From the NCBI GenBank assembly GCA_902555435.1, contig CACDRL010000001.1:191758-255757 (forward strand): a stretch of DNA of 64,000 nt. The letters are read 5' to 3'. Below the pieces are notes generated by a model, which ran no database searches, was not told the DNA's origin, and was given only the letters and a program-made list of their open reading frames with translations. Origin of the DNA: an uncultured Pelagibacteraceae bacterium (lineage in GTDB: Bacteria > Pseudomonadota > Alphaproteobacteria > Pelagibacterales > Pelagibacteraceae). Both the position numbers and the translations under genes were made by a program. Each line of letters starts with the position of its first letter. Within the stretch, counting starts at the first letter, position 1. Positions 30,446 to 40,982 of the stretch are shown in pieces.

Positions 30446-31068
30446 GGACTTAATAAAGATTTATTCCATAATCCATTCTGGCTTTTTGTATAGAGTAATC
30501 TTTCATGAATTCTATTTTCTCCATCTAGCCAAAACTCTATATTTTGTGGATTTAAATTCCATCCAGACCAGTGTTTTGGTCTAGGAACTTTTGTTTCATC
30601 AGAATATTTATTTTTATACGCCTTAATTGAATTTATTAATTCATCTCTATTTTTTAATTCTTGGCTCTGATTTGATGCCCATGCACCAATTCTACTTTCA
30701 TATGCTCTCGAAGAATAATATTTATCTGCAACATCATCAGAAACTAATGATACAGTTCCCGTAATTCTGACTTGTCTTAAAAGACTTTTCCAATGAAAAC
30801 ACATTGAAGCGTTAGGATTTTCCTTTAGTTCATTACCTTTTCGACTATTTAAATTAGTGTAGAAAACAAATCCATCTTTATTAAAACCCTTAAGGAGCAC
30901 CATTCTGACGGATGGAACATTATTTTTATTTGAAGTTCCTAGCGCAACTGCATTTGGATCATTTAGTTCAGTCTGTTTAGCTTTTTCCATCCATATTTCA
31001 AACAACTTAATTGGGTCATCATAATTTAAAAAACAGCTATTGATACCAAGTTGGTTTTTTTCATTCAT
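30442..31068 (-). CDS. pdxH: Pyridoxamine/pyridoxine 5'-phosphate oxidase
   Basis: An FMN enzyme of 208 residues that makes pyridoxal 5'-phosphate by oxidation of PNP or PMP. Family features are 'DPNAVALGTSNKNNVPSVRMVLLKGFNKDGFVFYTNLNSRKGNEL' and 'ASMCFHWKSLLRQVRITGTV'. The C-terminal segment is 'VPRPKHWSGWNLNPQNIEFWLDGENRIHERLLY', with RIHER in place of the usual RLHDR. Length is typical (about 210). It is separated from the divergent aroC by 33 bases and converges with the polyprenyl synthase gene with a four-base overlap. Confidence 0.95.
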   Translation of the reverse strand: MNEKNQLGINSCFLNYDDPIKLFEIWMEKAKQTELNDPNAVALGTSNKNNVPSVRMVLLKGFNKDGFVFYTNLNSRKGNELKENPNASMCFHWKSLLRQVRITGTVSLVSDDVADKYYSSRAYESRIGAWASNQSQELKNRDELINSIKAYKNKYSDETKVPRPKHWSGWNLNPQNIEFWLDGENRIHERLLYTKSQNGLWNKSLLSP

Positions 31069-31101
31069 AATTTAAACAAAATAATCTATATAATATAAAT
31101 A

Positions 31102-32184
31102 ATGTCATTTAACACATTTGGAAAGCTATTTCGATTCACAACTTGGGGTGAATCTCACGGTCCTGCTATTGGCTGTATAGTTGATGGTTGTCCTCCAAAC
31201 ATAAATCTAAATGAAAAAGACATTCAATTAGAATTGGATAAAAGAAAACCTGGGCAATCAAAATTTACAACCCAAAGAAAAGAAGACGATAAAGTCCAAA
31301 TACTTTCAGGTGTATTTGAAGGAAAAACTACTGGCACACCAATTTCTCTAATTATTTATAATAAAGACATGAGATCTAAAGATTATGGAAATATAAAAGA
31401 TAAATTTAGACCAGGTCATGCGGACTTTACCTATTTCAAAAAATATGGAATTAGAGATTACAGAGGTGGAGGAAGATCTTCAGCTAGAGAGACAGCTTCA
31501 AGAGTTGCGGCAGGTGCTATAGCTAAAGTAGTACTTCAGAAAAAATTGGGAAAAAAATTTAAAGTTATAGGTGCTGTCACTCAATTAGGAATCTTAGGAT
31601 GTGATACGTCACAATGGAATGATAAAATTATTTCAAAAAATCCATTCTTTTGTCCAGATAAGTCCATGATCAAATTATGGGAAAAATATTTACTTGGTGT
31701 AAGAAAATCAGGGTCATCATGTGGAGCTGTGATAGAAGTGAGAGCAAGAGGTATCCCGGCGGGCCTTGGAGCGCCAATTTACTCAAAATTAGATTCGGAT
31801 ATTGCATCAGCTTTTATGAGTATTAATGCAGTTAAAGGAGTAAATGTTGGTACTGGGATGAATTCTGCACAACTAAGTGGTGAGCAAAACTCTGATGAAA
31901 TATCATCAAAAAATAATAAATTAAAATTTAACTCTAATAATGCAGGCGGTATCTTAGGTGGAATTTCTTCTGGACAAGAAATAATAGCATCATTTGCAGT
32001 TAAACCGACATCTTCAATTTTAACCACAAGAAAAACGATTAATAAATTTGGAAAAAATACTACAATATCTGTTAAAGGAAGACATGACCCGTGCGTAGGA
32101 ATAAGAGCCGTTCCAGTTGGAGAAGCTATGATGAATTGTGTTTTATTAGACCACTATCTAATGAATCAGGCTCAGTGCCGATAA
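31102..32184 (+). CDS. aroC: Chorismate synthase
   Basis: Final step of the shikimate pathway, converting EPSP to chorismate with reduced FMN. The 360-residue protein begins '[29 protein letters not shown]' and contains '[36 protein letters not shown]', '[23 protein letters not shown]' and the C-terminal '[17 protein letters not shown]', all signature regions. A perfect TATAAT (31089-31094) ends seven bases before the ATG, so the leader may be nearly absent; no good -35 box was found. It converges with dxs four bases downstream. Confidence 0.98.
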   Translation: MSFNTFGKLFRFTTWGESHGPAIGCIVDGCPPNINLNEKDIQLELDKRKPGQSKFTTQRKEDDKVQILSGVFEGKTTGTPISLIIYNKDMRSKDYGNIKDKFRPGHADFTYFKKYGIRDYRGGGRSSARETASRVAAGAIAKVVLQKKLGKKFKVIGAVTQLGILGCDTSQWNDKIISKNPFFCPDKSMIKLWEKYLLGVRKSGSSCGAVIEVRARGIPAGLGAPIYSKLDSDIASAFMSINAVKGVNVGTGMNSAQLSGEQNSDEISSKNNKLKFNSNNAGGILGGISSGQEIIASFAVKPTSSILTTRKTINKFGKNTTISVKGRHDPCVGIRAVPVGEAMMNCVLLDHYLMNQAQCR

Positions 32185-32188
32185 ATAA

Positions 32189-34105
32189 TTAGTTTTTTAC
32201 TACTCTTATTGAATCCTTATTAAATAAAACTTCTAAAACTTTTTTTGTGATTTGTGGACTATTCAGTCCAGCAATATCATACATATTTTTTGGATTATCT
32301 TGCTCTATGAATTCATCTGGAAGAGTCATGGATCTAAATTTTAAACCTTTATCAAATATTCCTTTTTCGGCTAATAAATTTTTAACATGGGAACCAAATC
32401 CTCCTATAGAACCTTCTTCAATTGTAATCATTAATTCATGTTCTCTTGCAGATTTTAAAATTAAATCTTTATCTAAAGGTTTAGCAAATCTGGCATCTAT
32501 AATTGTTGTTGAAATACCCTTTGCTTTCAATTCTTCTGCAGCTAATTTACATTCCTCAAGTCTAGTTCCTAAACTCAACAAACAAACCTGAGTTCCTTGG
32601 TGAATAATTTTTCCTTTACCTATCTCTATTTTTTCGTCTATTGAAGGAAGTTCAACTCCAATACCTGTTCCTCTTGGATATCTTATTGCACAAGGTTTAT
32701 CATTAATATCAACCGAAGTATTAATCATTTTTACTAACTCAGCTTCATCACTAGCTGCCATCACGATAAAATTTGGTAAAGTCGACAAATAAGTAATATC
32801 AAAAGAACCTGCGTGCGTTGATCCGTCTGCACCAACTAACCCAGCCCTATCAATTGCAAATCTTACAGGAAGACTCTGTATTGCTACATCATGCACAACT
32901 TGATCATAAGCTCTTTGAAGAAAGGTAGAATAGATAGCTGCATAGGGCTTGTACCCTTCTGTAGCAAGACCTGCTGCAAAAGTAACAGCATGCTGTTCGG
33001 CAATACCAACATCAAACATTCTTTTTGGAAATTCCTTACCAAAGATATCCATACCTGTTCCACCTGGCATTGCTGCAGTTATTCCAACAATCTTGCTGTC
33101 TTTTTTTGCGTGTTTAACAAGTGTATTTGCAAAAACTTTTGTGTAAGCAGGTAAATTAGTACCACTTTTTTGTTGCTCTCCAGTTTCAACATTAAATTTT
33201 GATACTCCATGATAGTGATCGCTAGCTTTTTCAGCATATGAATATCCTTTTCCTTTTTGAGTTTTAATATGTATCATGATTGGACCCTCATGCTTTGAGT
33301 CTCTAGCATTTCTTAAAATAGGGACAAGTGTGGAAAGATCATGTCCATCTATTGGTCCCGCATAATAAAAACCTAGTGAGCTAAATAGTGTTCCACCTGT
33401 AACAGCCGATCGAAAAAAATCTTCTGCTTTACCAGCTTTAGCGCTAAATCTTTTTGAAAAAGCTGAGGTGATTAACTTTAAAGTTTCTCTTAAGCTAAAA
33501 TAAATTTTTCCAGTAAATAATTTTGCTAAATATGTTCTCATTGCACCTACTGGTTTTGCAATAGACATATCATTATCATTTAATATAACGATCATTTTAG
33601 TTTTGGATGCACCAGCGTTATTCATAGCTTCATATGCCATACCAGCACTAATTGCACCATCACCAATAACAGCTATTACATTTGAAGATTTGTTTTCTAA
33701 TTTATTTGCTTCAGCCATACCAAGTGCAGATGATATAGATGTAGAACTATGAGCTGCACCAAATGGGTCATATTCACTCTCAGATCTTTTAGTAAAACCT
33801 GATAAGCCATTACCTTGTCTTAAAGTATTAATTTTTTGTTTTCTTCCTGTTAAAATTTTATGTGGATATGCTTGGTGTCCTACATCCCAAATTAATCGAT
33901 CATTAGGCGTGTCAAAAACATAGTGTAGAGCTACGGTCAACTCAACAACTCCTAGGCCTGCACCTAAATGTCCCCCAGTTTTAGATACTGCACTGATCAT
34001 CTCTTCTCTAACTTCATCAGCTACTTGTTGTAAATCATTTTCAGAAACTTTTCTTAAATCGGATGGAAAGTTAATATTGTTTAAAAACTTGTAATTATTT
34101 TTCAT
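32189..34105 (-). CDS. dxs: 1-deoxy-D-xylulose-5-phosphate synthase
   Basis: First enzyme of the non-mevalonate isoprenoid pathway, joining pyruvate and glyceraldehyde 3-phosphate with thiamine diphosphate. The 638-residue protein shows '[25 protein letters not shown]', '[16 protein letters not shown]', the TPP motif '[19 protein letters not shown]', '[18 protein letters not shown]', and '[21 protein letters not shown]' in the pyrimidine domain. Full length. It overlaps the upstream ispA by four bases (ATGA), giving the alphaproteobacterial xseB-ispA-dxs order. Confidence 0.98.
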   Translation of the reverse strand: MKNNYKFLNNINFPSDLRKVSENDLQQVADEVREEMISAVSKTGGHLGAGLGVVELTVALHYVFDTPNDRLIWDVGHQAYPHKILTGRKQKINTLRQGNGLSGFTKRSESEYDPFGAAHSSTSISSALGMAEANKLENKSSNVIAVIGDGAISAGMAYEAMNNAGASKTKMIVILNDNDMSIAKPVGAMRTYLAKLFTGKIYFSLRETLKLITSAFSKRFSAKAGKAEDFFRSAVTGGTLFSSLGFYYAGPIDGHDLSTLVPILRNARDSKHEGPIMIHIKTQKGKGYSYAEKASDHYHGVSKFNVETGEQQKSGTNLPAYTKVFANTLVKHAKKDSKIVGITAAMPGGTGMDIFGKEFPKRMFDVGIAEQHAVTFAAGLATEGYKPYAAIYSTFLQRAYDQVVHDVAIQSLPVRFAIDRAGLVGADGSTHAGSFDITYLSTLPNFIVMAASDEAELVKMINTSVDINDKPCAIRYPRGTGIGVELPSIDEKIEIGKGKIIHQGTQVCLLSLGTRLEECKLAAEELKAKGISTTIIDARFAKPLDKDLILKSAREHELMITIEEGSIGGFGSHVKNLLAEKGIFDKGLKFRSMTLPDEFIEQDNPKNMYDIAGLNSPQITKKVLEVLFNKDSIRVVKN

Positions 34106-34974
34106 TTATTTCTATTTAATATAAATTCTAATGTATCATTTAATTTTTTTGATTTTGAACCATAAATTTTTAAATTTCTATTAATATCTGAAATAATCTT
34201 ACCACAATATTTGATTGAAGCATCATAACCTAGCAAACTTATAAGTGTTGCTTTTCCTTTTTTTTGATCTTTTTTAGTTTTTTTTCCAGCAATTTTAGAA
34301 TTACCTTTAAAGTCTATTAAATCATCTGCTATTTGAAAAAGAAGACCGATATCAGAACCAACACTTTCAAAAAATTTAATTTCCCTCATGCTTTTATCTT
34401 TAATAATTGCTGGGACCGCACAACAAAAACTAAAAAGTTTTCCTGTTTTTTTAATCTCCATATCTACAATTTGTTTTTTTGAAACTTTCTTTTTTTCAAA
34501 ATCTAAATCTAAATATTGACCTCCCGCTATACCCAAATGTCCTGAACATGTAGAAAGTTTATCTACTAATTTAACTTTAATTTTGTCACTCAAATTTAAT
34601 TTTGAGCTAGTTAAAATTTCAAAAGCCATTGTTAATAATGAATTTCCAGCAAGAACAGCTGTCGACTCACCAAATTTAATATGAGTTGATGGCTTGCCTC
34701 TTCTAATATTATCATTATCCATGCATGGTAAATCATCATGAATAAGAGAATAAGCATGAATACATTCCACAGCAGCCCCTATAACAATTAATGTTTTATA
34801 GTTAATTGAGAATAATGATCCAATATCAATTAATATTTTAGATCTAATTTTTTTTCCTCCAGGAAATAATCCGTACTTCATTGCATAAATTAATTTGGAA
34901 TTTCCTTGTTCCTGAATGTATCTCTTCAAGAATACATTAGTATCCTTTGCAATTTTGTTAAGTTGATTTTTCAT
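34102..34974 (-). CDS. ispA: Farnesyl/geranylgeranyl diphosphate synthase (IspA family)
   Basis: A 290-residue short-chain trans-prenyltransferase. '[23 protein letters not shown]' is the IPP-binding segment. The first motif '[28 protein letters not shown]' has the two-residue insertion (DDxxxxD) of type II FPP synthases, and '[13 protein letters not shown]' is the second. Its product probably feeds the long-chain synthase encoded 4 kb away. It overlaps xseB and dxs by four bases each. Confidence 0.95.
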   Translation of the reverse strand: MKNQLNKIAKDTNVFLKRYIQEQGNSKLIYAMKYGLFPGGKKIRSKILIDIGSLFSINYKTLIVIGAAVECIHAYSLIHDDLPCMDNDNIRRGKPSTHIKFGESTAVLAGNSLLTMAFEILTSSKLNLSDKIKVKLVDKLSTCSGHLGIAGGQYLDLDFEKKKVSKKQIVDMEIKKTGKLFSFCCAVPAIIKDKSMREIKFFESVGSDIGLLFQIADDLIDFKGNSKIAGKKTKKDQKKGKATLISLLGYDASIKYCGKIISDINRNLKIYGSKSKKLNDTLEFILNRNK

Positions 34975-35207
34975 TTTCTCTTAATAATTTCCTTAATTTT
35001 TTTATTTGTTTTTTCACTAATAGATCTAAAATTTTTTTGAAATTTTTTTTCAATTAAATTATTTAATTTTAGCAACTCCTGATAACTATCTACAGAATTA
35101 TCTAAATCATCTTTTTCCTCTAATGACTTTATTATTTGATTTACTTCGTCTGTCAATTCCTCAAGCGTTCTACTGTCATAATCGAGTGGTAAATTTTTAT
35201 CTTTCAT
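34971..35207 (-). CDS. xseB: Exodeoxyribonuclease VII small subunit
   Basis: A 78-residue small subunit that, with XseA, forms exonuclease VII for single-stranded DNA. The helical hairpin pattern 'RTLEELTDEVNQIIKSLEEKDDLDNSVDSYQELLKLNNLIEKKFQ' matches the family's 'fE..l.eLe.iv..LE.gd..LEesl..yeeG..L...c...L', although the usual Gly is replaced. Its location before ispA-dxs is a strong context match. The 20-base gap to the divergent tsaC leaves little room for separate promoters. Confidence 0.9.
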   Translation of the reverse strand: MKDKNLPLDYDSRTLEELTDEVNQIIKSLEEKDDLDNSVDSYQELLKLNNLIEKKFQKNFRSISEKTNKKIKEIIKRK

Positions 35208-35227
35208 ATATTAATCATTACTATTAC

Positions 35228-36163
35228 ATGAAAAATATTCAATCAAATATCAAAAAAGCAAAAAATTACTTAGACAAAAGTCATTGTGTGGCTGTTCCAA
35301 CAGAAACAGTTTACGGACTTGCAGGTAATGCGTACTCAGATGTAGCCGTTAAAAAAATTTTTAATCTAAAAAGAAGACCTGCTAATAATCCATTAATTGT
35401 TCACTATTATAATTTAAAGAAAATTTCAGAAGATTGTGAAATAAATAATAGTTTTATTAAACTTTATAAAAAATTTTCTCCAGGACCATTAACATATGTA
35501 CTGAAGCTTAAAAAAAATTCTAAAATATCAAAGTTTGTAACTAATAATAAAAAAACAGTTGCTATAAGATTTCCAAGACACCCCCTATTTAGAAAATTAC
35601 TAAAAAATCTTGAATATCCAGTTGCAGCACCAAGTGCTAATATTTCTTCAAGATTAAGTGCTGTAAAAGCAGCTGACGTCAAAGAAGAATTTGGCAGCAA
35701 AATAAAATTTATTTTGAATGGTGGTATTTGTAAGATAGGTGTTGAGTCCACAATAATAAGCATAATAAATAAACCAAGATTACTAAGATATGGAGGATTG
35801 GGTGTTTCAAAAATCAAAAAAACTTTAAGAAAAAATATAATTATTAATATAAATTCAAAAGATAAAATTTCTCCTGGTCTTTTTCCTTTACACTACTCTC
35901 CAGGATTACCTTTAAGAATGGATGCAAAAAATAATAAAACAAATGAAGCTTTTGTTCTTTTAAAAAAAAGAAAAAATGTATCTAAGGATATTTATTATTT
36001 AAGCAAAACAAACAACTTAAATGAAGCTGCCAAAAACCTGTATAGTGTTTTAAGGAAAATAAAAAAAGATAAATATAAATCAATAGCTGTAGAAAAAATA
36101 CCAAATGAAGGAATTGGAAAAACAATAAATGACAGACTCAAGAGAGCATCAAACTTCAAATGA
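35228..36163 (+). CDS. Threonylcarbamoyl-AMP synthase (Sua5/TsaC type, long form)
   Basis: Makes L-threonylcarbamoyl-AMP for the t6A37 modification of ANN-reading tRNAs. The YrdC domain has 'HCVAVPTETVYGLAGNAYSDVAVKKIFNLKRRPANNPLIVHY', 'FSPGPLTYVL', 'TVAIRFPRHPLFRKLL' and 'YPVAAPSANISSRLS'. A C-terminal Sua5 domain follows after a 'SPGLFPLHYSPGLPL' linker, so this is the longer Sua5-like version (311 residues). The ORF track began 105 bases upstream; I use the ATG at 35228 (MKNIQSN), since the extension overlaps the divergent xseB. It overlaps the following ABC ATPase by four bases. Confidence 0.94.
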   Translation: MKNIQSNIKKAKNYLDKSHCVAVPTETVYGLAGNAYSDVAVKKIFNLKRRPANNPLIVHYYNLKKISEDCEINNSFIKLYKKFSPGPLTYVLKLKKNSKISKFVTNNKKTVAIRFPRHPLFRKLLKNLEYPVAAPSANISSRLSAVKAADVKEEFGSKIKFILNGGICKIGVESTIISIINKPRLLRYGGLGVSKIKKTLRKNIIININSKDKISPGLFPLHYSPGLPLRMDAKNNKTNEAFVLLKKRKNVSKDIYYLSKTNNLNEAAKNLYSVLRKIKKDKYKSIAVEKIPNEGIGKTINDRLKRASNFK

Positions 36164-36888
36164 AAAACTCAATAGAGGTCATAAATCTATCAAAATCATA
36201 TAAGACTAAAAAAGCAGTTAATAATATAAGTTTTAAAATTGACGAAAATGAAATAGTAGGACTTTTGGGTCCAAATGGGTGTGGAAAAACAACGACCATT
36301 GGAATGATACTAGGATTATTAAAGCCCACAAGTGGCCAAGTCTTAATCAATGGTAAAAATATTGAAAATAATAAAATTTCAATTCTACACAAAATGAATT
36401 TTATTTCTCCCTACATTGAATTACCTAAAAAATTAACTGTAAAGCAAAATTTAATTGTGTATGGGAAGCTCTATAATATTAAAAATTTAAATGAAAGAAT
36501 TAATTTTCTTTCAGAAAAATTAAGATTACGAGATCTTTTAGATAAAATTACAGGGGAACTATCATCAGGACAAAAAAATAGGGTCAGTCTTGCAAAAGCA
36601 TTGATTAATGATCCAACCGTACTCTTATTAGATGAACCAACTGCTGCTTTAGATCCAGAAACAGCAGATTTTATTAGAACCTTTTTAGAAAAGCTCAGAG
36701 AAGAAAAAAAAATATCTGTTTTGTTAGCATCTCACAACATGGATGAAGTAAAAAGATTATGTAATTCAGTTATGATGATGAAAGATGGTAATATTGTAGA
36801 CGGTGGTACTCCAGAAGATTTAATAGAAAAATATGGGCAAAAAAATCTAGAAGAAGTATTTTTAGAAATTGTTAGGAAAGATAAATGA
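36160..36888 (+). CDS. ABC-2 type exporter, ATP-binding subunit
   Basis: A 242-residue single ABC cassette. Walker A is 'GLLGPNGCGKTTTIGMILGLLKPTSG' near residue 33, the signature is 'ELSSGQKNRVSLAKAL', Walker B is 'VLLLDEPTAALDPET', and the switch His lies in 'LLASHNMDEVKRLC'. The type is that of drug, lipid or NatA-like exporters that pair with ABC-2 membrane proteins. Its membrane partner is the next gene, overlapping by four bases. The substrate is unknown; the four-base overlap with tsaC indicates co-transcription but no functional link that I can support. Confidence 0.93.
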   Translation: MKNSIEVINLSKSYKTKKAVNNISFKIDENEIVGLLGPNGCGKTTTIGMILGLLKPTSGQVLINGKNIENNKISILHKMNFISPYIELPKKLTVKQNLIVYGKLYNIKNLNERINFLSEKLRLRDLLDKITGELSSGQKNRVSLAKALINDPTVLLLDEPTAALDPETADFIRTFLEKLREEKKISVLLASHNMDEVKRLCNSVMMMKDGNIVDGGTPEDLIEKYGQKNLEEVFLEIVRKDK

Positions 36889-37676
36889 ATATTACAAGAA
36901 TATACGGTTTATTTTTAAGGCATTTTTATTTAATTACTAGGTCGTTCCCTAGAATACTTGATTTAATATATTGGCCTTCTATCCAGATAACTCTTTGGGG
37001 TTTTATTTCCAATTTTTTTGCAGCACATAGTTCATACTATAGTGGAGCTGTAGGAGTTATATTGTCATGTGCAATTCTTTATGATTTTCTTTTTAGAACA
37101 AGTATAGGTTTTAATATGTTATTTTTAGAAGAAATTTGGAGTAGGAATTTTACTAATTTATTTATAGCTCCGATGAAAATTAGTGAAATAATTACTGCAC
37201 TTGTAATTACCGCTCTAATACGAGCTCTGATTGGATTAATACCAGCAATACTATTAACCTCACCATTATTTGGAATATCAATATTAAACTTGGGATTGCC
37301 GTTAGCTTTTCTTTTTTTAAGTTTGTATATTTTTGGTATCACTTTGGGTCTTTTTGTTTCGGCTGGATTGCTAAGATTTGGTCCGTCTTTTGAGAATATC
37401 GCCTGGTCTACAATGTTTTTATTGGCACCTTTTGGTTGTATCTATTATCCAGTTGAAATTTTACCCGAAATATTTCAATCAATAGCATTCGCATTACCTT
37501 TGGTTTATATATTTGAAGAAACTAGAAATATCTTAGTTAATGGGATTGTTAGCTATGAAAATATTTATATCGCACTTTCACTAAATGCATTTTATTTGAC
37601 AGCTGCTATAGCAACATTTTATTTTTCGTTTGATAAAGCTAGAGAAAAAGGGACATTAATTAATATTGGAGAGTAA
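36885..37676 (+). CDS. ABC-2 type exporter, membrane subunit
   Basis: A 263-residue inner-membrane protein with about six helices. The N-terminus 'LFLRHFYLITRSFPRILDLIYWPSIQITLWGFISNFF' and the later 'PFGCIYYPVEILPEIFQSIAFALPLVYIFEETRNIL' are characteristic of the ABC-2 (DrrB/NodJ-like) family, the latter being the conserved C-terminal amphipathic loop. It forms an exporter with the preceding ATPase. Substrate unknown. Its stop lies one base before the 3' CCA end of a convergent tRNA-Arg gene. Confidence 0.92.
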   Translation: MNITRIYGLFLRHFYLITRSFPRILDLIYWPSIQITLWGFISNFFAAHSSYYSGAVGVILSCAILYDFLFRTSIGFNMLFLEEIWSRNFTNLFIAPMKISEIITALVITALIRALIGLIPAILLTSPLFGISILNLGLPLAFLFLSLYIFGITLGLFVSAGLLRFGPSFENIAWSTMFLLAPFGCIYYPVEILPEIFQSIAFALPLVYIFEETRNILVNGIVSYENIYIALSLNAFYLTAAIATFYFSFDKAREKGTLINIGE

Positions 37677-37677
37677 A

Positions 37678-37754
37678 TGGTGCGCCTGCAAGGAGTCGAA
37701 CCCTGAACCTCCAGAGCCGAAATCTGGCGCTCTATCCAGTTGAGCTACAAGCGC
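37678..37754 (-). tRNA. tRNA-Arg (anticodon TCG)
   Basis: The minus strand folds as a full cloverleaf: acceptor stem GCGCTTG/CAGGCGC, D-arm GCTC-AACTGGATA-GAGC, anticodon stem CCAGA/TCTGG with loop TTTCGGC (anticodon TCG), variable AGGTT, T-arm CAGGG-TTCGACT-CCTTG, discriminator A and an encoded CCA. It reads CGA and probably other CGN codons. A TATAAT box on the minus strand (37768-37773) lies seven bases before the 5' end and abuts the divergent rluD start. Confidence 0.97.
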
Positions 37755-37777
37755 ATATAGTATTAATATTATATTTT

Positions 37778-38758
37778 ATGGAAAAAAGCATTAATTTTAT
37801 AGTTGAAGAAGAAGAAAAGAATTTAAGAGTTGATGTATTAATTAACAAAAGAGACGAAATTATTAGCAGGACCAGAGTAAAAAACTTAATTTTAAAAGAA
37901 AAATTAAAACTTAATAATGAAATAATTAAAAGCCCATCGAAAAAAGTTTCGATTGGCGATTTAGTAAATCTTATAATTCCAGAACCAGAGATTGCATCTC
38001 TAAAACCTTATGATTTTAAATTAAATATTGTTTATGAAGATGCAGATTTATTAGTAATTAATAAACCTGCAGGAATTATAATGCATCCTGGAGCAGGCAA
38101 CTATGACAAAACAATTGTAAATGCATTAATGCATTACGACAAAGAATCTTTATCAACTATTGGGGATGAATTAAGACCGGGAATTGTTCATAGAATTGAT
38201 AAAAATACCTCAGGTTTAGTTGTGATAGCAAAAAATAATGAAACCCATGAAAATTTATCAAAACAATTTAGTAACCACACAATTATTAGAGAATACCAAC
38301 TTTTAATATGGGGAAAGCTTAGGCCATCTTCTGGCAGGATAGAAACATTTATTACTCGTAGTTCAAAAAATAGACAACTTATGGAAGTGAGCCGTTCAAA
38401 AGGTAAGAAAGCAATAACAAACTATAAAACAATTGAAATTTTTGAAAATAAAAAAATACCAACATTAAGTTTAATCGAATGCAAATTAGAAACTGGTAGA
38501 ACCCATCAAATCAGAGTACACATGAACTATATAGGGAATAGTTTAGTTGGTGATGATAAATATAAAAAAAAATATAAAAAATTGAAAAATGTCGATTTTG
38601 ACGTTCAAAATTCAATTACAAATTTAGACAGACAATTTTTACATGCAAAGACTTTAGGCTTTGTTCATCCTAGAACTCAAAAAGAGATGATTTTTACCTC
38701 AATTTTGCCCCAAGAACTAAATAATATCTTAAAAATGCTTAGAAACACTGAAGAATAA
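37778..38758 (+). CDS. rluD: 23S rRNA pseudouridine synthase, RluD/RluC family
   Basis: A 326-residue pseudouridine synthase with an N-terminal S4 RNA-binding domain ('NLRVDVLINKRDEIISRTRVKNLILKEKLKLNNEIIKSPSKKVSIGDLVNL') and the RluA catalytic domain. The catalytic Asp is in 'GIVHRIDKNTSGLVVIAKN', preceded by 'DADLLVINKPAGIIMHPGAGN' and followed by 'CKLETGRTHQIRVHMNYIGNSLVGDDKY'. RluD modifies helix 69 of 23S rRNA; distinction from RluC is by S4 domain and context (upstream of rpoH) and is not certain. It lies 23 bases from the divergent tRNA-Arg. Confidence 0.92.
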   Translation: MEKSINFIVEEEEKNLRVDVLINKRDEIISRTRVKNLILKEKLKLNNEIIKSPSKKVSIGDLVNLIIPEPEIASLKPYDFKLNIVYEDADLLVINKPAGIIMHPGAGNYDKTIVNALMHYDKESLSTIGDELRPGIVHRIDKNTSGLVVIAKNNETHENLSKQFSNHTIIREYQLLIWGKLRPSSGRIETFITRSSKNRQLMEVSRSKGKKAITNYKTIEIFENKKIPTLSLIECKLETGRTHQIRVHMNYIGNSLVGDDKYKKKYKKLKNVDFDVQNSITNLDRQFLHAKTLGFVHPRTQKEMIFTSILPQELNNILKMLRNTEE

Positions 38759-38774
38759 ATTATTGAAAAATAGG

Positions 38775-38780
38775 TATAAT
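38775..38780 (+). promoter_or_regulatory. Candidate -10 box for rpoH
   Basis: A consensus TATAAT sits 20 bases before the first rpoH ATG in the 41-base gap after rluD. I see no good -35 partner at 16-18 bases, so the promoter assignment is weak. Confidence 0.3.
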
Positions 38781-38799
38781 TAACTAAATAAATCCTGCT

Positions 38800-39693
38800 A
38801 TGAGTATAACTATGAGTAACAATCTTCCTACGCTATCCAATGAGGGTGGTCTTTCTGCATACTTAGAGCAGATCAAAAAGTTTCCAATGTTGGCTGCAGA
38901 AGAAGAATATATGTTGGCAAAAAATTGGAAAACAACTGGAAATATTAAAGCTGCTGAAAAACTAGTAACTAGTCACTTAAGATTAGTTGCAAAAATTGCA
39001 ATGGGATACAAAGGTTATGGTCTGCCGATTAATGAAATGATTTCAGAAGGAAATGTTGGTCTGATGCAAGCTGTTAAAAAATTTGAACCAGAGAAAGGAT
39101 TTAGATTGGCAACTTATGCTATGTGGTGGATTAAAGCATCTATTCAAGAATATATTTTAAGATCTTGGAGTCTTGTAAAAATTGGAACAACAACTGCTCA
39201 AAAAAAATTATTTTTCAATTTAAAAAAAATTAAAAACCAAATATCCCCTGAAACTGAAGGTGATTTAAGAGATGAACACGTAAACCATATTGCTAATAAA
39301 CTTGATGTAAGTAAAGAAGAAGTTGTTTCAATGAACCGAAGACTTTCTGGAAAAGAGTTTTCACTAAATGCTCAAGTTGGAGAGGATGGTGATGAATGGC
39401 AAGACTGGTTAGTAGATAAAGAGCTTGATCATGATTTAAAATTTGCTCAACACGAAGAGATGCAGCAAAGAAAAGATTTGTTAAAAGACTCTATTTCTGT
39501 GCTTAATGATAGAGAAAGAGAGATATTGTATTCAAGAAGACTAAATGATGATCCAACAACTTTGGAAGATTTAAGTAAAAAATATAAAATCAGTAGAGAA
39601 AGAGTTAGACAAATAGAAAATAAAGCATTTGAAAAACTTCAAAAACAAATGCTTCTTCTTGCTAAATCTAAAAATTTACTTCCAGCAAATTAA
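38800..39693 (+). CDS. rpoH: RNA polymerase heat-shock sigma factor (sigma-32)
   Basis: A 297-residue sigma-70 family factor. Region 1.2/2 reads '[25 protein letters not shown]' and '[70 protein letters not shown]'. The RpoH box is '[15 protein letters not shown]', and region 4 ends with '[37 protein letters not shown]'. It would direct transcription of chaperone and protease genes, possibly including ftsH or htrA in this window, although I did not find clear sigma-32 boxes there. A second ATG four codons in is an alternative start. It converges with purA by four bases. Confidence 0.97.
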   Translation: MSITMSNNLPTLSNEGGLSAYLEQIKKFPMLAAEEEYMLAKNWKTTGNIKAAEKLVTSHLRLVAKIAMGYKGYGLPINEMISEGNVGLMQAVKKFEPEKGFRLATYAMWWIKASIQEYILRSWSLVKIGTTTAQKKLFFNLKKIKNQISPETEGDLRDEHVNHIANKLDVSKEEVVSMNRRLSGKEFSLNAQVGEDGDEWQDWLVDKELDHDLKFAQHEEMQQRKDLLKDSISVLNDREREILYSRRLNDDPTTLEDLSKKYKISRERVRQIENKAFEKLQKQMLLLAKSKNLLPAN

Positions 39694-40982
39694 GTTTCAA
39701 AAGGATTTTCAATTAAAATTGTATCGTCTCTTTCAGGACTAGTAGAAACGCTAGATATTTTTGCTCCAATAAAATCTTCTACTGCAAAAATATATTTTTT
39801 TGCATTATCAGGTAAAGAGTCCATATTTTTAATTCCACTAGTTGATACCTTCCAGCCTGGAAAAGATTTATAAATTGGTTTTATTTTAACTTGATCTTCT
39901 ACAGCAGCAGGTAAATAATCTAATTTTTCTCCATCGAGTTCGTAAGCAACACACATTTTAATTTCATCCAATTCATCAAGGACGTCCAATTTTGTTAAAG
40001 CTATACCATCTATACCTGAAACTTTAATTGTTTGTCTTACTAGAACACCATCAAACCACCCACATCTCCTTTTTCTACTTGTAACAGTTCCAAATTCTTT
40101 TCCACGTGTACCCAAAAGCTCACCTACTTCATCAATTAGTTCTGTTGGAAAAGGTCCTTCCCCTACTCTTGTTGTATAAGCTTTTGTAATTCCTAAAACA
40201 TAGTTTATTGAATTAGGACCGCAGCCTGTTCCGGTAGCTGCACTCGAAGCAACTGTATTAGATGAAGTTACAAAAGGATAAGTTCCATGATCTACATCAA
40301 GCAAAATACCTTGTGCACCTTCAAATAAAATTTTCTTTTTTTGCTTTTTAAATTGATCAATTTTAAGCCACACGGGCTGTGAAAATTTTAATATTTTAGG
40401 AGCAATTTTAAGTAAATCAGATTTAAGTTGGTCTTTTTCAAAAATTTTTTTTCCAAGTCCTTTTCTGATTGCATTATGGTGTATCAATACAGAATCTAAC
40501 CTTTGATCTAAATTTTTTTCTGATCTTAAGTCCATAACCCTTATTGATCTTCTTCCAACTTTATCCTCGTAAGCAGGTCCAATTCCTCTTCTAGTAGTTC
40601 CTATTTTGCTTTTTCCTGCTGTATCTTCTCTAATTTCATCCATTTCTCTATGAAAAGGCAAAATCAGATTTGCAGATTCTGATATTATGAAGTTATTTAC
40701 ATCTACTTCTACACCTTTAGATTTAATTTCTTCAATTTCTTCCAATAAAGCCCAAGGATCCACAACGACACCATTACCAATTATTGATATTTTCCCTTTT
40801 CTAACAATACCAGATGGAAGTAATCTCAGCTTATAAGTAACACCATCAATAACAAGAGTATGGCCCGCATTATGGCCACCTTGAAATCTAATAACTACAT
40901 CTGCTTGTTCAGATAACCAATCAACAATCTTACCTTTTCCTTCATCGCCCCATTGAGATCCAACAACAACTATATTTTTCAT
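39690..40982 (-). CDS. purA: Adenylosuccinate synthetase
   Basis: GTP-dependent first committed step from IMP to AMP. The 430-residue protein has the N-terminal '[42 protein letters not shown]', '[29 protein letters not shown]', '[26 protein letters not shown]', and '[37 protein letters not shown]'. All are signature regions and the length is typical. It overlaps thiD by one base (TAATG) and ends the long minus-strand series. Confidence 0.98.
   Translation of the reverse strand: MKNIVVVGSQWGDEGKGKIVDWLSEQADVVIRFQGGHNAGHTLVIDGVTYKLRLLPSGIVRKGKISIIGNGVVVDPWALLEEIEEIKSKGVEVDVNNFIISESANLILPFHREMDEIREDTAGKSKIGTTRRGIGPAYEDKVGRRSIRVMDLRSEKNLDQRLDSVLIHHNAIRKGLGKKIFEKDQLKSDLLKIAPKILKFSQPVWLKIDQFKKQKKKILFEGAQGILLDVDHGTYPFVTSSNTVASSAATGTGCGPNSINYVLGITKAYTTRVGEGPFPTELIDEVGELLGTRGKEFGTVTSRKRRCGWFDGVLVRQTIKVSGIDGIALTKLDVLDELDEIKMCVAYELDGEKLDYLPAAVEDQVKIKPIYKSFPGWKVSTSGIKNMDSLPDNAKKYIFAVEDFIGAKISSVSTSPERDDTILIENPFET

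Noticed and set aside
35464-35817. 117-residue minus-strand ORF opposite tsaC
   Set aside because: Shadow of the conserved YrdC domain; no independent support.
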